A stretch of 35,176 nucleotides of DNA. Source: Acetobacter syzygii (GTDB lineage Bacteria > Pseudomonadota > Alphaproteobacteria > Acetobacterales > Acetobacteraceae). Below the pieces are notes generated by a model, which made no database searches, was not told the DNA's origin, and saw only the letters and a program-made list of their open reading frames with translations. This document shows positions 7,870-14,684 of the stretch, piece after piece. Where the stretch lies: positions 1 to 35,176 of the forward strand of contig NZ_BAMZ01000025.1 in NCBI RefSeq assembly GCF_000964225.1. Reading direction: 5' to 3'. Made by a program: the position numbers and the translations under genes. Within the stretch, counting starts at the first letter, position 1. The number at the start of each line of letters is the position of its first letter.

Positions 7870-7991
7870 GCTAAGATAATATAATAATAAAGTTAAATAG
7901 ATGATACGAATATATTCGTTTAATGATGAAATTCCTAATTTTAATTATATTTTTCCTTGCGCAATTATGTATTAATTTCTATTGTTTGTAG

Positions 7992-8000
7992 TGTTATAAT
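7992..8000 (+). promoter_or_regulatory. Extended -10 promoter element for the 8034 gene
   Basis: TGTTATAAT is a perfect extended -10 (TG-n-TATAAT); no good -35 box stands 17 nt upstream. The predicted start of transcription is near 8007, followed by GTAGGAG about 10 nt before ATG 8034. Confidence 0.45.
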
Positions 8001-8033
8001 AAGCATTACTTATTGTAGGAGTGGGGTTTTTTT

Positions 8034-8819
8034 ATGTGTGATACACCGTCTTGGTTGGATCAATGGCCAACTGTGAAGGCATTTGGACCTTCAATTATAA
8101 CAGGTTCTGTAACTGCTTTGATGGCATCTTTGGCATATGTCATCTCTAAATCTCAAAGAGAAATTGCTGCCAATAAGTACAATCTTGATCTATTTGAAAA
8201 AAGATATCCTATATATGAAGAATTTAATAAAAAATTTTCATATATTAATAATTATAAAAATTATTTTCCAACTAGTATACGTGCTGATATTGTGGAGAAT
8301 AAAAATTTAATTATTAAATGTTCTCGGATGTTTTCTGATATAAATATGTTTTGTGCTTTTTTGGTGGAAGCTCCTGATCAATATAAATCTGCTGTTAATC
8401 TGAAATCAGAAATCCGAGAAAGTATCTCTAAAAATGCTGTTTTCTTTTCAGATCCTGGACTGCTTGAACGCCAGATATGCGAGATGGAAAAAAAGCTTAA
8501 TCAACCTGGAGAAAACGCTGCGTCGATCAGTTTAAAGTTAAGAAATCTTGTGAATTTCAGAGATAATTTTGAGAAAAACTTAGAAGTTTATAACGAAAAA
8601 AATAAGAAAATTAAATTACAAGATGAAGAAATAGAAAAAAATGAAAAAAAAATCATATTTTGTTTTTCTAAAATATATGAAAATATGGAGGGTCAGCTCA
8701 ATATAAGCCATAATCCATATCAAAAAAGAAATTTTTATTTCTCGAATTGTGATTTTATATTTATTTTTATAATTTTTTCATTGTGCGAGTTGTTTGTCTT
8801 TTTGGTAATAATGAAATGA
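8034..8819 (+). CDS. Hypothetical membrane protein with N- and C-terminal TM segments (AT-rich cargo)
   Basis: The 261-residue product has one membrane segment near residues 17-37 (FGPSIITGSVTALMASLAYV) and one at the extreme C-terminus (about 239-258). Between them is a roughly 200-residue cytosolic, Lys/Glu-rich, partly coiled-coil region. The stretch NKYNLDLFEKRYPIYEEFNKKF after the first segment resembles a motif seen in many uncharacterised single-pass proteins (LDLF-KR-xIYE). Base composition is strongly AT-rich compared with flanking mobilization genes, suggesting a later acquisition. Its 3' end overlaps the convergent exonuclease-like gene by 85 bp. The function is unknown; membrane-anchored cargo of this shape in islands is sometimes defence-related, which is speculation here. 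Confidence 0.65.
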   Translation: MCDTPSWLDQWPTVKAFGPSIITGSVTALMASLAYVISKSQREIAANKYNLDLFEKRYPIYEEFNKKFSYINNYKNYFPTSIRADIVENKNLIIKCSRMFSDINMFCAFLVEAPDQYKSAVNLKSEIRESISKNAVFFSDPGLLERQICEMEKKLNQPGENAASISLKLRNLVNFRDNFEKNLEVYNEKNKKIKLQDEEIEKNEKKIIFCFSKIYENMEGQLNISHNPYQKRNFYFSNCDFIFIFIIFSLCELFVFLVIMK

Positions 8820-9571
8820 GATGTTCGAGACAACGGAAAGGGAATAACCTGAGCCGGTTCATCAGTGGCTTTTTCATACTCTGTCACCAGTTCTCCGGCT
8901 AACTCTCTGCCAATACGGGTAGCAGAGTTCAGGAACAGCTTCATATCTTCCCACTGACAGGTTTCCATCCAGGCCGTATCAAGATTAAAGGCTCTACAGC
9001 TACTTTTGATCATGTAGCTGTCAAAATCCACCCTGAAAGCCCTGATGGTTCTTCCTTCAAGCAGACTGACAATCTCAGGGTAAATATCCGGCCATGTGGA
9101 GACCTTGTTGTTATCCATGCTTGCACCATACTGGAGCACGTCTTTGGTCATGTGATGGTAGTTACTGGCTCCCTCTGCAATCGCCACAGAAGGCTTGCAG
9201 AAACGATTAAGCACCAGTTGCCCCTTATGGTCTGTAATCGTAATTTGAAGCACCTGGTCATGGGGTCCCTGACCTGTTGTTTCCACGTTCAGCACCAGAT
9301 GCGTTTTTGCGTGAATTTTCTTCCTTTCTGACATGGGACACTGAGCCAGTTTTCCGGGTCTTTCTATCTGTCTCAACAAGGCTTTCAATGCCTTGTCAGT
9401 GTCCAGACTGGTCATGAGACGGGAAAAATCATTGTTCCACCATAGGTTGGAAATCCCTGCGGGTTTCAATCCTTCCCATATGGCTCTGAGAGTGGCTTTC
9501 TGAACCTGTGAAAATGATTTACGACAATCACCCAATGCGGGCATCAGCATCCTGTCATAGGTAAAATCCAT
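8735..9571 (-). CDS. DnaQ-fold exonuclease-like protein with degenerate active site
   Basis: Residues about 90-230 of this 278-residue protein resemble a DEDD 3'-5' exonuclease (RNase T/ExoI type). Exo I reads LVLNVETTG where LVLDTETTG is usual, so the first metal-binding Asp is Asn. Exo II is present as AFRVDFDSYMI. No Exo III H(x4)D or Y(x3)D motif is seen before the sequence changes character. The last 30 residues (from about SRTSHFIITKK) are read from the complement of the AT-rich gene 8034-8819, so the original C-terminus was probably lost at a junction near 8820-8840. The gene follows 9605-9907 by 33 bp on the same strand. Activity is doubtful; it may be a relic or a binding-only protein. 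Confidence 0.65.
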   Translation of the reverse strand: MDFTYDRMLMPALGDCRKSFSQVQKATLRAIWEGLKPAGISNLWWNNDFSRLMTSLDTDKALKALLRQIERPGKLAQCPMSERKKIHAKTHLVLNVETTGQGPHDQVLQITITDHKGQLVLNRFCKPSVAIAEGASNYHHMTKDVLQYGASMDNNKVSTWPDIYPEIVSLLEGRTIRAFRVDFDSYMIKSSCRAFNLDTAWMETCQWEDMKLFLNSATRIGRELAGELVTEYEKATDEPAQVIPFPLSRTSHFIITKKTNNSHNEKIIKINIKSQFEK

Positions 9572-9604
9572 GCCTTTTTTGATGATGAAAGGCTGAAGAT
9601 AAGG

Positions 9605-9907
9605 TTAAACCAGTTGTTCCAGCACTGTGCGTCTGTAGGCAGTTCTATCCTGAACTGTATCAGGAACCTCTATGAACTCAGGAAACATCCAAAGAATGTC
9701 ACGTCCCAACTCTACCAGTTTATTGACAACAGCCGTTCTTGGGGCATTCACCATGACAAAATCACGGATGTAGAAACTGCTACTATATCCGACTTCACGC
9801 GCAGAAGAGAAACAACGCAGGTAACGTCCAGCCAAGGGACAGGAACGTTTGCCAGGGATTCTGATGCCTTCAGAGAGCAGGGAAAAGACAGTGCTGTAAT
9901 TTATCAT
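9605..9907 (-). CDS. Small hypothetical protein
   Basis: A 100-residue protein of unknown family. ATG 9907 has TGGAG about 8 nt upstream. No membrane segment is evident; the C-terminal half is helical with acidic and aromatic residues (VELGRDILWMFPEFIEVPDTVQDRTAYRRTVLEQL). It is followed after 33 bp by the exonuclease-like gene, so the two probably share a transcript starting in the noncoding region to the right. Its size and place would also suit a regulatory or excisionase-like protein, but no helix-turn-helix is clear. Confidence 0.5.
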   Translation of the reverse strand: MINYSTVFSLLSEGIRIPGKRSCPLAGRYLRCFSSAREVGYSSSFYIRDFVMVNAPRTAVVNKLVELGRDILWMFPEFIEVPDTVQDRTAYRRTVLEQLV

Positions 9908-10079
9908 AATATTACTCCATTCAATAACTCCTTAAATATACGTCATTTATAAACTATATTTAAATAAAATGCAATATTTATATTTATTTATATAAATAAA
10001 TATATCAAATAGTTATAATATTAATGGGGATAATCAACGGGTTTGTTTGTTGTTTCAGTGGTGTGTTTTGCATGAAATG

Positions 10080-10101
10080 GTCAACAGGATTTTATGTTGA
10101 C
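10080..10101. promoter_or_regulatory. 22-bp palindromic operator-like site, copy 2
   Basis: GTCAACA-N8-TGTTGAC, the same arms and spacing as 7353-7374, with a different spacer sequence, as expected for a protein-binding palindrome. It lies about 170 bp upstream of the 9605-9907 start. Confidence 0.5.
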
Positions 10102-10197
10102 TGGTAAGAGAAAAAACACAGCAAGGTTCAACAGGAGACCTGTGCGATTATGTGTTGAAAAAATCAGACACAGACGAAATACCCCGGATATCATTTG

Positions 10198-10353
10198 GAA
10201 ACAGGTTTGCTGGATTAACCCGCAGGGGAAAGCATCAGACATGCTGTTTCAATGAGAAATAAGCCACGGAGAGAAACAAAACAGACTTTCAGGGAAGATT
10301 ATACCCTTCACGGGCAAACCATGCTTCTACGGTTCATTTATGGAGGAAACCGG
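10198..10353. repeat. Structured repeat unit, copy 1
   Basis: Shares GAAACAGGTTT (10198), GAAATAAGCCAC (10256-10267) and TTATGGAG (10338-10345) with copy 2. The last two words are both exactly 186 bp from their partners. The core GGGAAGATTATACCC (10292-10306) is the exact reverse complement of the core in copy 2. Local hairpins such as AGCAT-cagac-ATGCT (copy 1) are replaced by others in copy 2. Confidence 0.55.
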
Positions 10354-10398
10354 AAGTTCACTACAAAACAAAAAAATCTGTAGTGACCTTTGAAACCA

Positions 10399-10540
10399 GA
10401 AACAGGTTTTCCAGATGAATCTGGTGAATCAGATAAAACGCGAAATAAGCCACACAGAGACACGGAACAGGAAGGAAGGGTATAATCTTCCCCTGTAGGG
10501 TAAAAACCGTCTCCACGGGTCAATTATGGAGATTTACGGG
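10399..10540. repeat. Structured repeat unit, copy 2
   Basis: GAAACAGGTTT (10399), hairpin CCAGAT-ga-ATCTGG, GAAATAAGCCAC (10442-10453), core GGGTATAATCTTCCC (10478-10492) and TTATGGAG (10524-10531). The core is at the same offset (25 bp after GAAATAAGCCAC) as in copy 1 but inverted. Confidence 0.55.
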
Positions 10541-10717
10541 GGGTATGGAACGAACCTGATAGAGTGACTCACAAGAAACAGAGAAAATGAGCCTGATTCA
10601 TCTGAAAGTGATAGGGAAAAAGAAAAGAACCAAAAGAAAAAAAAGAATGTTGGGTGGATTTCATAATCCATAGTTATCCGTCCCCACCTGTCTCACGTCA
10701 AAAACAAAACCAGAACC

Positions 10718-12079
10718 TTACAAAGTCCCTGATTTTTTCATTCTGTAATAAGTCGCTCTGGAAATGTTCAGGGCGTCCCATGGTTTGGAAACTGACAGAC
10801 TATTTTCCGCAAGCCATGCTTCTCGGCTTTGTCCCTGACTGGTTGGTCTTTCCTTACGTCCTTCAGTCTGGCGTTTTGTGCGTTTTCTGAGCAATCTTTC
10901 CTCATGGTCAATGAGAACGCTCAGATGTTTCATTTCCTCGCGGGAAATGCCTAATTTCTGAATGATGGTCTTTGTGCCAGTCGTGTAGCCCTTGTGTCGT
11001 TTTTTGGCTGAATAGTCCTGACCGGCTTTCTTGTAGAGGGTCTGCATGGCGTTGTGCATATGTTTGGCAATATATCCCTCATCAATCACGCCTTCAGCCC
11101 ATTGTTCCAGATTGGAGGGAAGATTGTCAGGATTGGATATCTGAGCCAGCAGGATGCCCGCTTCATGGCAGAAAATATCACATTCCCCTTTGCGAACTGG
11201 TCCCCTGTAGCGCAGGAAGCCAAGCGTTTTCAGGTCACACAGTCCTTTCTTGGCCCATGAGGCCCATCCCTTGAAACCCTGGGCTCCACGTTCGTCAGGA
11301 ACAAGCGCATTGGTTTTCCTGCGAGCCAGATATTCAACTCTGGCTTTTTCACGTCTCTCCTGTCTGGCTATCTTCTGTTTTTTGTAATCCTCGTATTTCT
11401 TTGGAAGAACCATGTCGCACAGATTCGAGAAGTCATAAAACTTCCCTCTGTAATCAAGGAACTCGCATCGATGACGCCTTGGATGATGGGAGTTCACACT
11501 CCCAGGAAGACGAAAGACACGTGAAAAATCATAGGTTGCCTGGTCTGCTCCCCATGGGATGAATTTTCTTAACAGTTCTCTGTGAGTGGCCTGAAAGCGT
11601 CCCTTGCATCGTGCTGGAACAGGACATTCAAACGTATAATGCAGATAAATCCCTCTGCCAGAACTGAGGATATTGGAGGGACGGGGGATATTGTTGTCAT
11701 CACAGAACTTGAGCAGGATTTCATAATTCTCCCCAAGGTCATGATATTGAATGGTGGGGTTGGTTTCATATTTGTAGCAATCAAGATCGATGCAGATATG
11801 GTCAAAAACCGCGACAAACTCGCCCCTGCGACTGCATTTGTAAAACCAGTTCATGGAGATATAGGAATCTTCAATGTCCTGGGCCATATCAAAAACGGTT
11901 TCGTATTCCGAGATATGGTAAGGTTTATCCCACCATGTTCTGCCTTTTGCATCAGGCTGTTTTAATTTCTGACCCATGATGCAAAACAGATTGGCATTGT
12001 AAGGCATGAACCTTTTCATTCTCCAATCGTATGGATATCTGTCGAGGGCTACTTCAGGTTTTTTAAATGCTAATCCCAT
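10718..12079 (-). CDS. Primase-polymerase-like (AEP superfamily) replication protein
   Basis: This 453-residue protein has the three motifs of archaeo-eukaryotic primase-type enzymes found on plasmids and integrated elements: hCIDLDCY with D98 and D100, SGRGIYLHY (140-148), and RVFRLPGSVN (187-196). These enzymes make primers or extend DNA at an element's origin. A basic Lys/Arg helical region (about 230-255) follows, then a middle domain (about 265-375), and a C-terminal helix-turn-helix-like end (WDALNISRATYYRMKKSG). ATG 12079 has GGAGAAG 9 nt upstream. A predicted promoter lies at 12261-12289, and the leader would be fully overlapped by a short opposite-strand RNA (12172-12255). The protein is probably the replication initiator of element A; helicase motifs are not seen. 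Confidence 0.7.
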   Translation of the reverse strand: MGLAFKKPEVALDRYPYDWRMKRFMPYNANLFCIMGQKLKQPDAKGRTWWDKPYHISEYETVFDMAQDIEDSYISMNWFYKCSRRGEFVAVFDHICIDLDCYKYETNPTIQYHDLGENYEILLKFCDDNNIPRPSNILSSGRGIYLHYTFECPVPARCKGRFQATHRELLRKFIPWGADQATYDFSRVFRLPGSVNSHHPRRHRCEFLDYRGKFYDFSNLCDMVLPKKYEDYKKQKIARQERREKARVEYLARRKTNALVPDERGAQGFKGWASWAKKGLCDLKTLGFLRYRGPVRKGECDIFCHEAGILLAQISNPDNLPSNLEQWAEGVIDEGYIAKHMHNAMQTLYKKAGQDYSAKKRHKGYTTGTKTIIQKLGISREEMKHLSVLIDHEERLLRKRTKRQTEGRKERPTSQGQSREAWLAENSLSVSKPWDALNISRATYYRMKKSGTL

Positions 12080-12136
12080 AAAATTCTTCTCCTTTAATCA
12101 GGATGAAGAAAAAATCACGAGAACTACATTTTTTAC

Positions 12137-12165
12137 TTGACTAATTCATTTAAATACTACATAAT
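12137..12165 (+). promoter_or_regulatory. Predicted promoter of short antisense RNA
   Basis: TTGACT (12137-12142), 17-nt spacer, CATAAT (12160-12165). These are among the best sigma-70-like boxes in the window. The start is expected near 12172, and no gene is read before the terminator at 12228-12255. Confidence 0.6.
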
Positions 12166-12171
12166 CAATTC

Positions 12172-12255
12172 ATAAAAACAGTGCTTGTTTTGCTCTCGGT
12201 GGCCTCTTCTCCATCGCATTTGTTAAAGTCAGATGTTTGTCGCATCTGGCTTTTT
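12172..12255 (+). ncRNA. Predicted short RNA antisense to the replication-gene leader
   Basis: A unit of about 84 nt bounded by the promoter at 12137-12165 and an intrinsic terminator. It contains a 6-bp hairpin CGGTGG/CCATCG (12197-12216) whose loop CCUCUUCU is anti-Shine-Dalgarno-like. UCUUCUCC (12205-12212) is complementary to the GGAGAAGA ribosome site of the replication gene on the other strand. If that gene is transcribed from 12261-12289, the RNA would also be complementary to its leader over its whole length. This is the layout of countertranscribed RNAs that set plasmid copy number. It is a prediction from sequence only. Confidence 0.5.
12228..12255 (+). terminator. Intrinsic terminator of the short RNA
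   Basis: GTCAGATG (12228-12235), 7-nt loop, CATCTGGC (12243-12250), then five T residues. The stem is 8 bp with one G-U pair. Confidence 0.7.
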
Positions 12256-12260
12256 CCATT

Positions 12261-12289
12261 ATTAAAGCATGAAATGTTAATTTATGCAA
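12261..12289 (-). promoter_or_regulatory. Candidate promoter of the replication gene
   Basis: On the minus strand TTGCAT (complement of 12284-12289), 17-nt spacer, TTTAAT (complement of 12261-12266). It would start transcription near 12254, giving a 175-nt leader. The match is moderate and other AT-rich starts are possible. Confidence 0.35.
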
Positions 12290-12347
12290 GTAAAATATAA
12301 ACTGTAGTTATATACACATCATAAAATTGATAAATATGTATTTTTAC

Positions 12348-12376
12348 TTGACAAAATACCCAAAATTGTGCATGAT
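12348..12376 (+). promoter_or_regulatory. Predicted promoter upstream of the RHH gene
   Basis: TTGACA (12348-12353), 17-nt spacer, CATGAT (12371-12376). The start would be near 12383, with a terminator-like hairpin at 12431-12460 before the coding region at 12588. Confidence 0.5.
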
Positions 12377-12430
12377 GAACTTACACAAAAACAATATTTT
12401 GGATGGAGTAGTTCCCCATTTGTGTTATGG

Positions 12431-12460
12431 AAGCCAGATTCTCACAAGTCTGGCTTTTTT
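12431..12460 (+). terminator. Intrinsic terminator / possible attenuator before the RHH gene
   Basis: AAGCCAGATT (12431-12440), 6-nt loop, AGTCTGGCTT (12447-12456), with T residues through 12460. The 10-bp stem has a single G-U pair. With the promoter at 12348-12376 it would release a roughly 75-nt RNA or attenuate the downstream gene. Confidence 0.65.
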
Positions 12461-12587
12461 GTTGTCCAGATTTCAGGACATCCTTTGTTAAACTGGCTGT
12501 TGAGCCATTCTTTGCAATATCCAGTCTTCCTTGCCTGTGTTTCTGTCATACTGGTTGGACAGGTCTGTTCAACAGGGAAGGAAACAT

Positions 12588-12941
12588 ATGGAAGACACTA
12601 CGAAAACATGGGGCATCAGGGGGATTTCTGCTGATGTCAGGCAAGCTGTCATTACACAGAGCCAGAAGCAGGGCATGAAAGCCGGAGGATGGCTGACATT
12701 GGCTATTCTGGAAAAAATCAGACAGGACAGAAACGCAGGGAAAGCCCTGGTGGCTACCAATGGGAAACCTGCTGTCAGTGCAGAGGATGCTTCTGCCGTT
12801 CTGGCTTTGCTGGAACGTCTTCAAGGTATGGGGATTGAACCTCCTGAGCGCATGAAGAAGCAAGCCACCATGCTGGTCAGGAAGTGCATATCCTCCGTCA
12901 GAAAGGGAACATCAGCCAGACAGGAAATGGGAAGTGTCTGA
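12588..12941 (+). CDS. Ribbon-helix-helix-type DNA-binding protein
   Basis: ATG 12588 is chosen because GGGAAGGAA stands about 6 nt upstream; an earlier in-frame start at 12531 lacks a ribosome site. The 117-residue product begins MEDTTKTWGIRGISADVRQAVITQSQKQGMKAGGWLTLAILEKIR. This reads as a beta strand followed by two helices, the ribbon-helix-helix pattern of plasmid partition, copy-control or mobilization regulators. The C-terminal part is helical and basic. The gene is divergent from the replication gene, with two promoter-terminator units between them, so it is a good candidate regulator of replication or of the TCAACA-type palindromes. The family name is not certain. Confidence 0.6.
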   Translation: MEDTTKTWGIRGISADVRQAVITQSQKQGMKAGGWLTLAILEKIRQDRNAGKALVATNGKPAVSAEDASAVLALLERLQGMGIEPPERMKKQATMLVRKCISSVRKGTSARQEMGSV

Positions 12942-12956
12942 CTGATGTGAATTCAT

Positions 12957-13703
12957 TCAGGCCTGGAGTTTCAGGGTTCCGTCTTTGACCTGACGGAAGA
13001 TTTCCATCCATTTGTTTTGGAGAGCTTCATCTGAAGTCTTGAACTGCCACTTTGGTTGATTGACATCCTTGACGGTCACAAAGAAACCACTGACCTTTGC
13101 ATTTTCTAGTGCCTGTTCGTCATTGGCACGTGCAATACTCAGGTCTGTTGCGCTTCCACCATATATCATTCCACCTGTTTGTGTACCATGACTCCACTGG
13201 CGAACGTCATCCCAGTTAAACTTGATCATCCGGCCTATGTTGTCGGTCATGAAGAAGTCTCGTCCATTAAACGCAATGAAATTGGGGTAAGCCATAACTT
13301 TTGACCACCCTACGCGATGAACATGGCATTGAAGAATGGCATGAGTATAATCAGCATAGATAATTGGCTTTTGATAAGTATCAATCTTTTGTTTTATCTT
13401 TGAATATTCTTCATTTAATATTGGAATGTATTTTTTGTCTATTGCTTTAACTCCAATTATTTTTAAATATGCCGTTTTGAATACATAGAATAGAGGGAAA
13501 CAAATCAAACATATCACATATATAATTACAAATAAGCCTATACTACCTACAAGTGCGTCTTTTTTGTCGCTGAATAGAACGAGTAGAAACGTAAAAAATG
13601 ACGCACATATGGTAGGTATTTTGAAAAATAAAAGTAGAACCTCATACTTGGGTGTTGCCTGTTTGATATTGATTCCATCCGAGATTTTTTCAATAACAAT
13701 CAT
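12957..13703 (-). CDS. Hypothetical two-TM membrane protein, DUF4755-like C-terminus
   Basis: The 248-residue protein has two hydrophobic helices at about 22-45 and 52-76, then a cytosolic domain. The C-terminal 130 residues (WSKVMAYPNFIAF, IKFNWDDVRQW, FFVTVKDVNQPKWQF, WMEIFRQ) look like a PH-like beta-rich fold. They resemble what I recall of DUF4755 proteins, a family of unknown function; this assignment is tentative. The gene is convergent with the RHH gene, ending 15 bp from it, and divergent from the serine recombinase at 13915. The N-terminal half is AT-rich, while the C-terminal half is closer to the mobilization genes in composition. Confidence 0.65.
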   Translation of the reverse strand: MIVIEKISDGINIKQATPKYEVLLLFFKIPTICASFFTFLLVLFSDKKDALVGSIGLFVIIYVICLICFPLFYVFKTAYLKIIGVKAIDKKYIPILNEEYSKIKQKIDTYQKPIIYADYTHAILQCHVHRVGWSKVMAYPNFIAFNGRDFFMTDNIGRMIKFNWDDVRQWSHGTQTGGMIYGGSATDLSIARANDEQALENAKVSGFFVTVKDVNQPKWQFKTSDEALQNKWMEIFRQVKDGTLKLQA

Positions 13704-13914
13704 GACAAAATTCCCATGTCAGAGGACAGGGAACAGCACATCTTTCTGAGCCTGTTAAACGTCACGCAAGTCTCCATCATGTAAAAAATTCTTTCAATAT
13801 AGTATACCAGAAACACATATTTCTGATATTGTAGAATAAGTGCATTTTTATTGATGAAACTTCTGTATCGTAAATCTGTATCACCAATGGAGTAATTATT
13901 GATGGAGAAATAAC

Positions 13915-14487
13915 ATGGATTATGGCTATGCCCGCGTATCAACTGACGACCAGACCAATGACCCACAAATCAAGGAACTGGTGCGTTATGGTCTGACTTC
14001 CCACACAATCAGGACAGAGAAAATTTCAGGGAGTGTGCTGGCGAACCGGAGACCTGTGCTCTCAGGACTCCTCAAGGCTCTGAGGAAGGGGGATACGCTG
14101 ACAGTGGTGAAGCTGGACAGGCTTGGCCGTAATGCAGTGGATGTCCTGTCTTTGATTGATACGCTTCATGAAAAAGCCATAAGCGTGCGTATTCTCAATC
14201 TTGGGGTTGATACGGCCAAACCATCGGGAAGGCTGTTTCTGACCCTTCTGGCTGGCTTTGCGGAGTTTGAGAGGGAGATTATCAGGGAACGCTGTATAGC
14301 CGGTCTGGAATCAGCCAGGGCCAATGGTGTGCATCTTGGGAGAAAGAGTTCCCTGACCAAACATCAGAGAACACATGCCCAGAGGCTCAGAGAGGAAGGG
14401 AAGTCTGTCAGTGAGGTAGCCCGCATCCTGAATACCTCACGCATGACAGCCTGGAGAGCCATGAATCCCGCTCAGGCTGTATCATAA
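13915..14487 (+). CDS. Serine recombinase (Tn3-resolvase type)
   Basis: The 190-residue protein is a full-length small resolvase/invertase: YARVST with S9, VVKLDRLGRN near 63-72, the FEREIIRERCIAGLE helix near 118-132, and a C-terminal helix-turn-helix (KSVSEVARILNTSRMTAWRAM). GGAG stands 9 nt before ATG 13915. The roughly 210 bp to the divergent gene is AT-rich and could contain a res site, but no clear set of dyads was found. With the recombinase at 3467-4093 it brackets most of element A. It stands directly before the AT-rich two-gene operon at 14685. Confidence 0.88.
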   Translation: MDYGYARVSTDDQTNDPQIKELVRYGLTSHTIRTEKISGSVLANRRPVLSGLLKALRKGDTLTVVKLDRLGRNAVDVLSLIDTLHEKAISVRILNLGVDTAKPSGRLFLTLLAGFAEFEREIIRERCIAGLESARANGVHLGRKSSLTKHQRTHAQRLREEGKSVSEVARILNTSRMTAWRAMNPAQAVS

Positions 14488-14582
14488 ACCGCAGTTCTGA
14501 TATGAAACCCAGACATGACAGCCAGAGCTTTTCTGCCATGTCCCGGAAACGTGGGGTTTTGATACGGTATGTTGCGAGTGGT

Positions 14583-14597
14583 ATATGATAATCATAT
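14583..14597. promoter_or_regulatory. Perfect palindrome upstream of the two-gene operon
   Basis: ATATGAT-a-ATCATAT. It lies about 60 bp before a TATAAT box (14658-14663) that precedes ATG 14685. Possible operator or recombinase site. A larger imperfect hairpin (GACATG..CAG with CTG..CATGTC) spans 14513-14543 after the recombinase stop. Confidence 0.4.
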
Positions 14598-14684
14598 TGT
14601 AAACAGAGGTATGCCTGTCAGCTATAGGGCTTTAAAAATTTTTGTGTTTAATTATCTTATAATTTAAAGGTAAAGGTTAGTATT

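Larger units (their letters stand above)
9908..10717. other. 810-bp noncoding region of element A, possible replication or control region
   Basis: No convincing gene is present. The part 9950-10020 is very AT-rich. From 10035 to 10160 the word TCAACA or its complement occurs repeatedly, including a perfect palindrome (10080-10101) and TTCAACA/TGTTGAA arms at 10127 and 10153. From 10198 to 10540 there are two copies of a structured unit. An 8-bp hairpin TCACTACA/TGTAGTGA lies at 10358-10386. AT-rich DNA, repeated short words and the neighbouring replication-protein gene together would fit an origin of replication; this is inference. Confidence 0.4.

Noticed and set aside
10338..10523. 61-codon minus-strand frame
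   Set aside because: It lies across the second structured repeat unit, has no ribosome site, and the matching unit does not preserve it.
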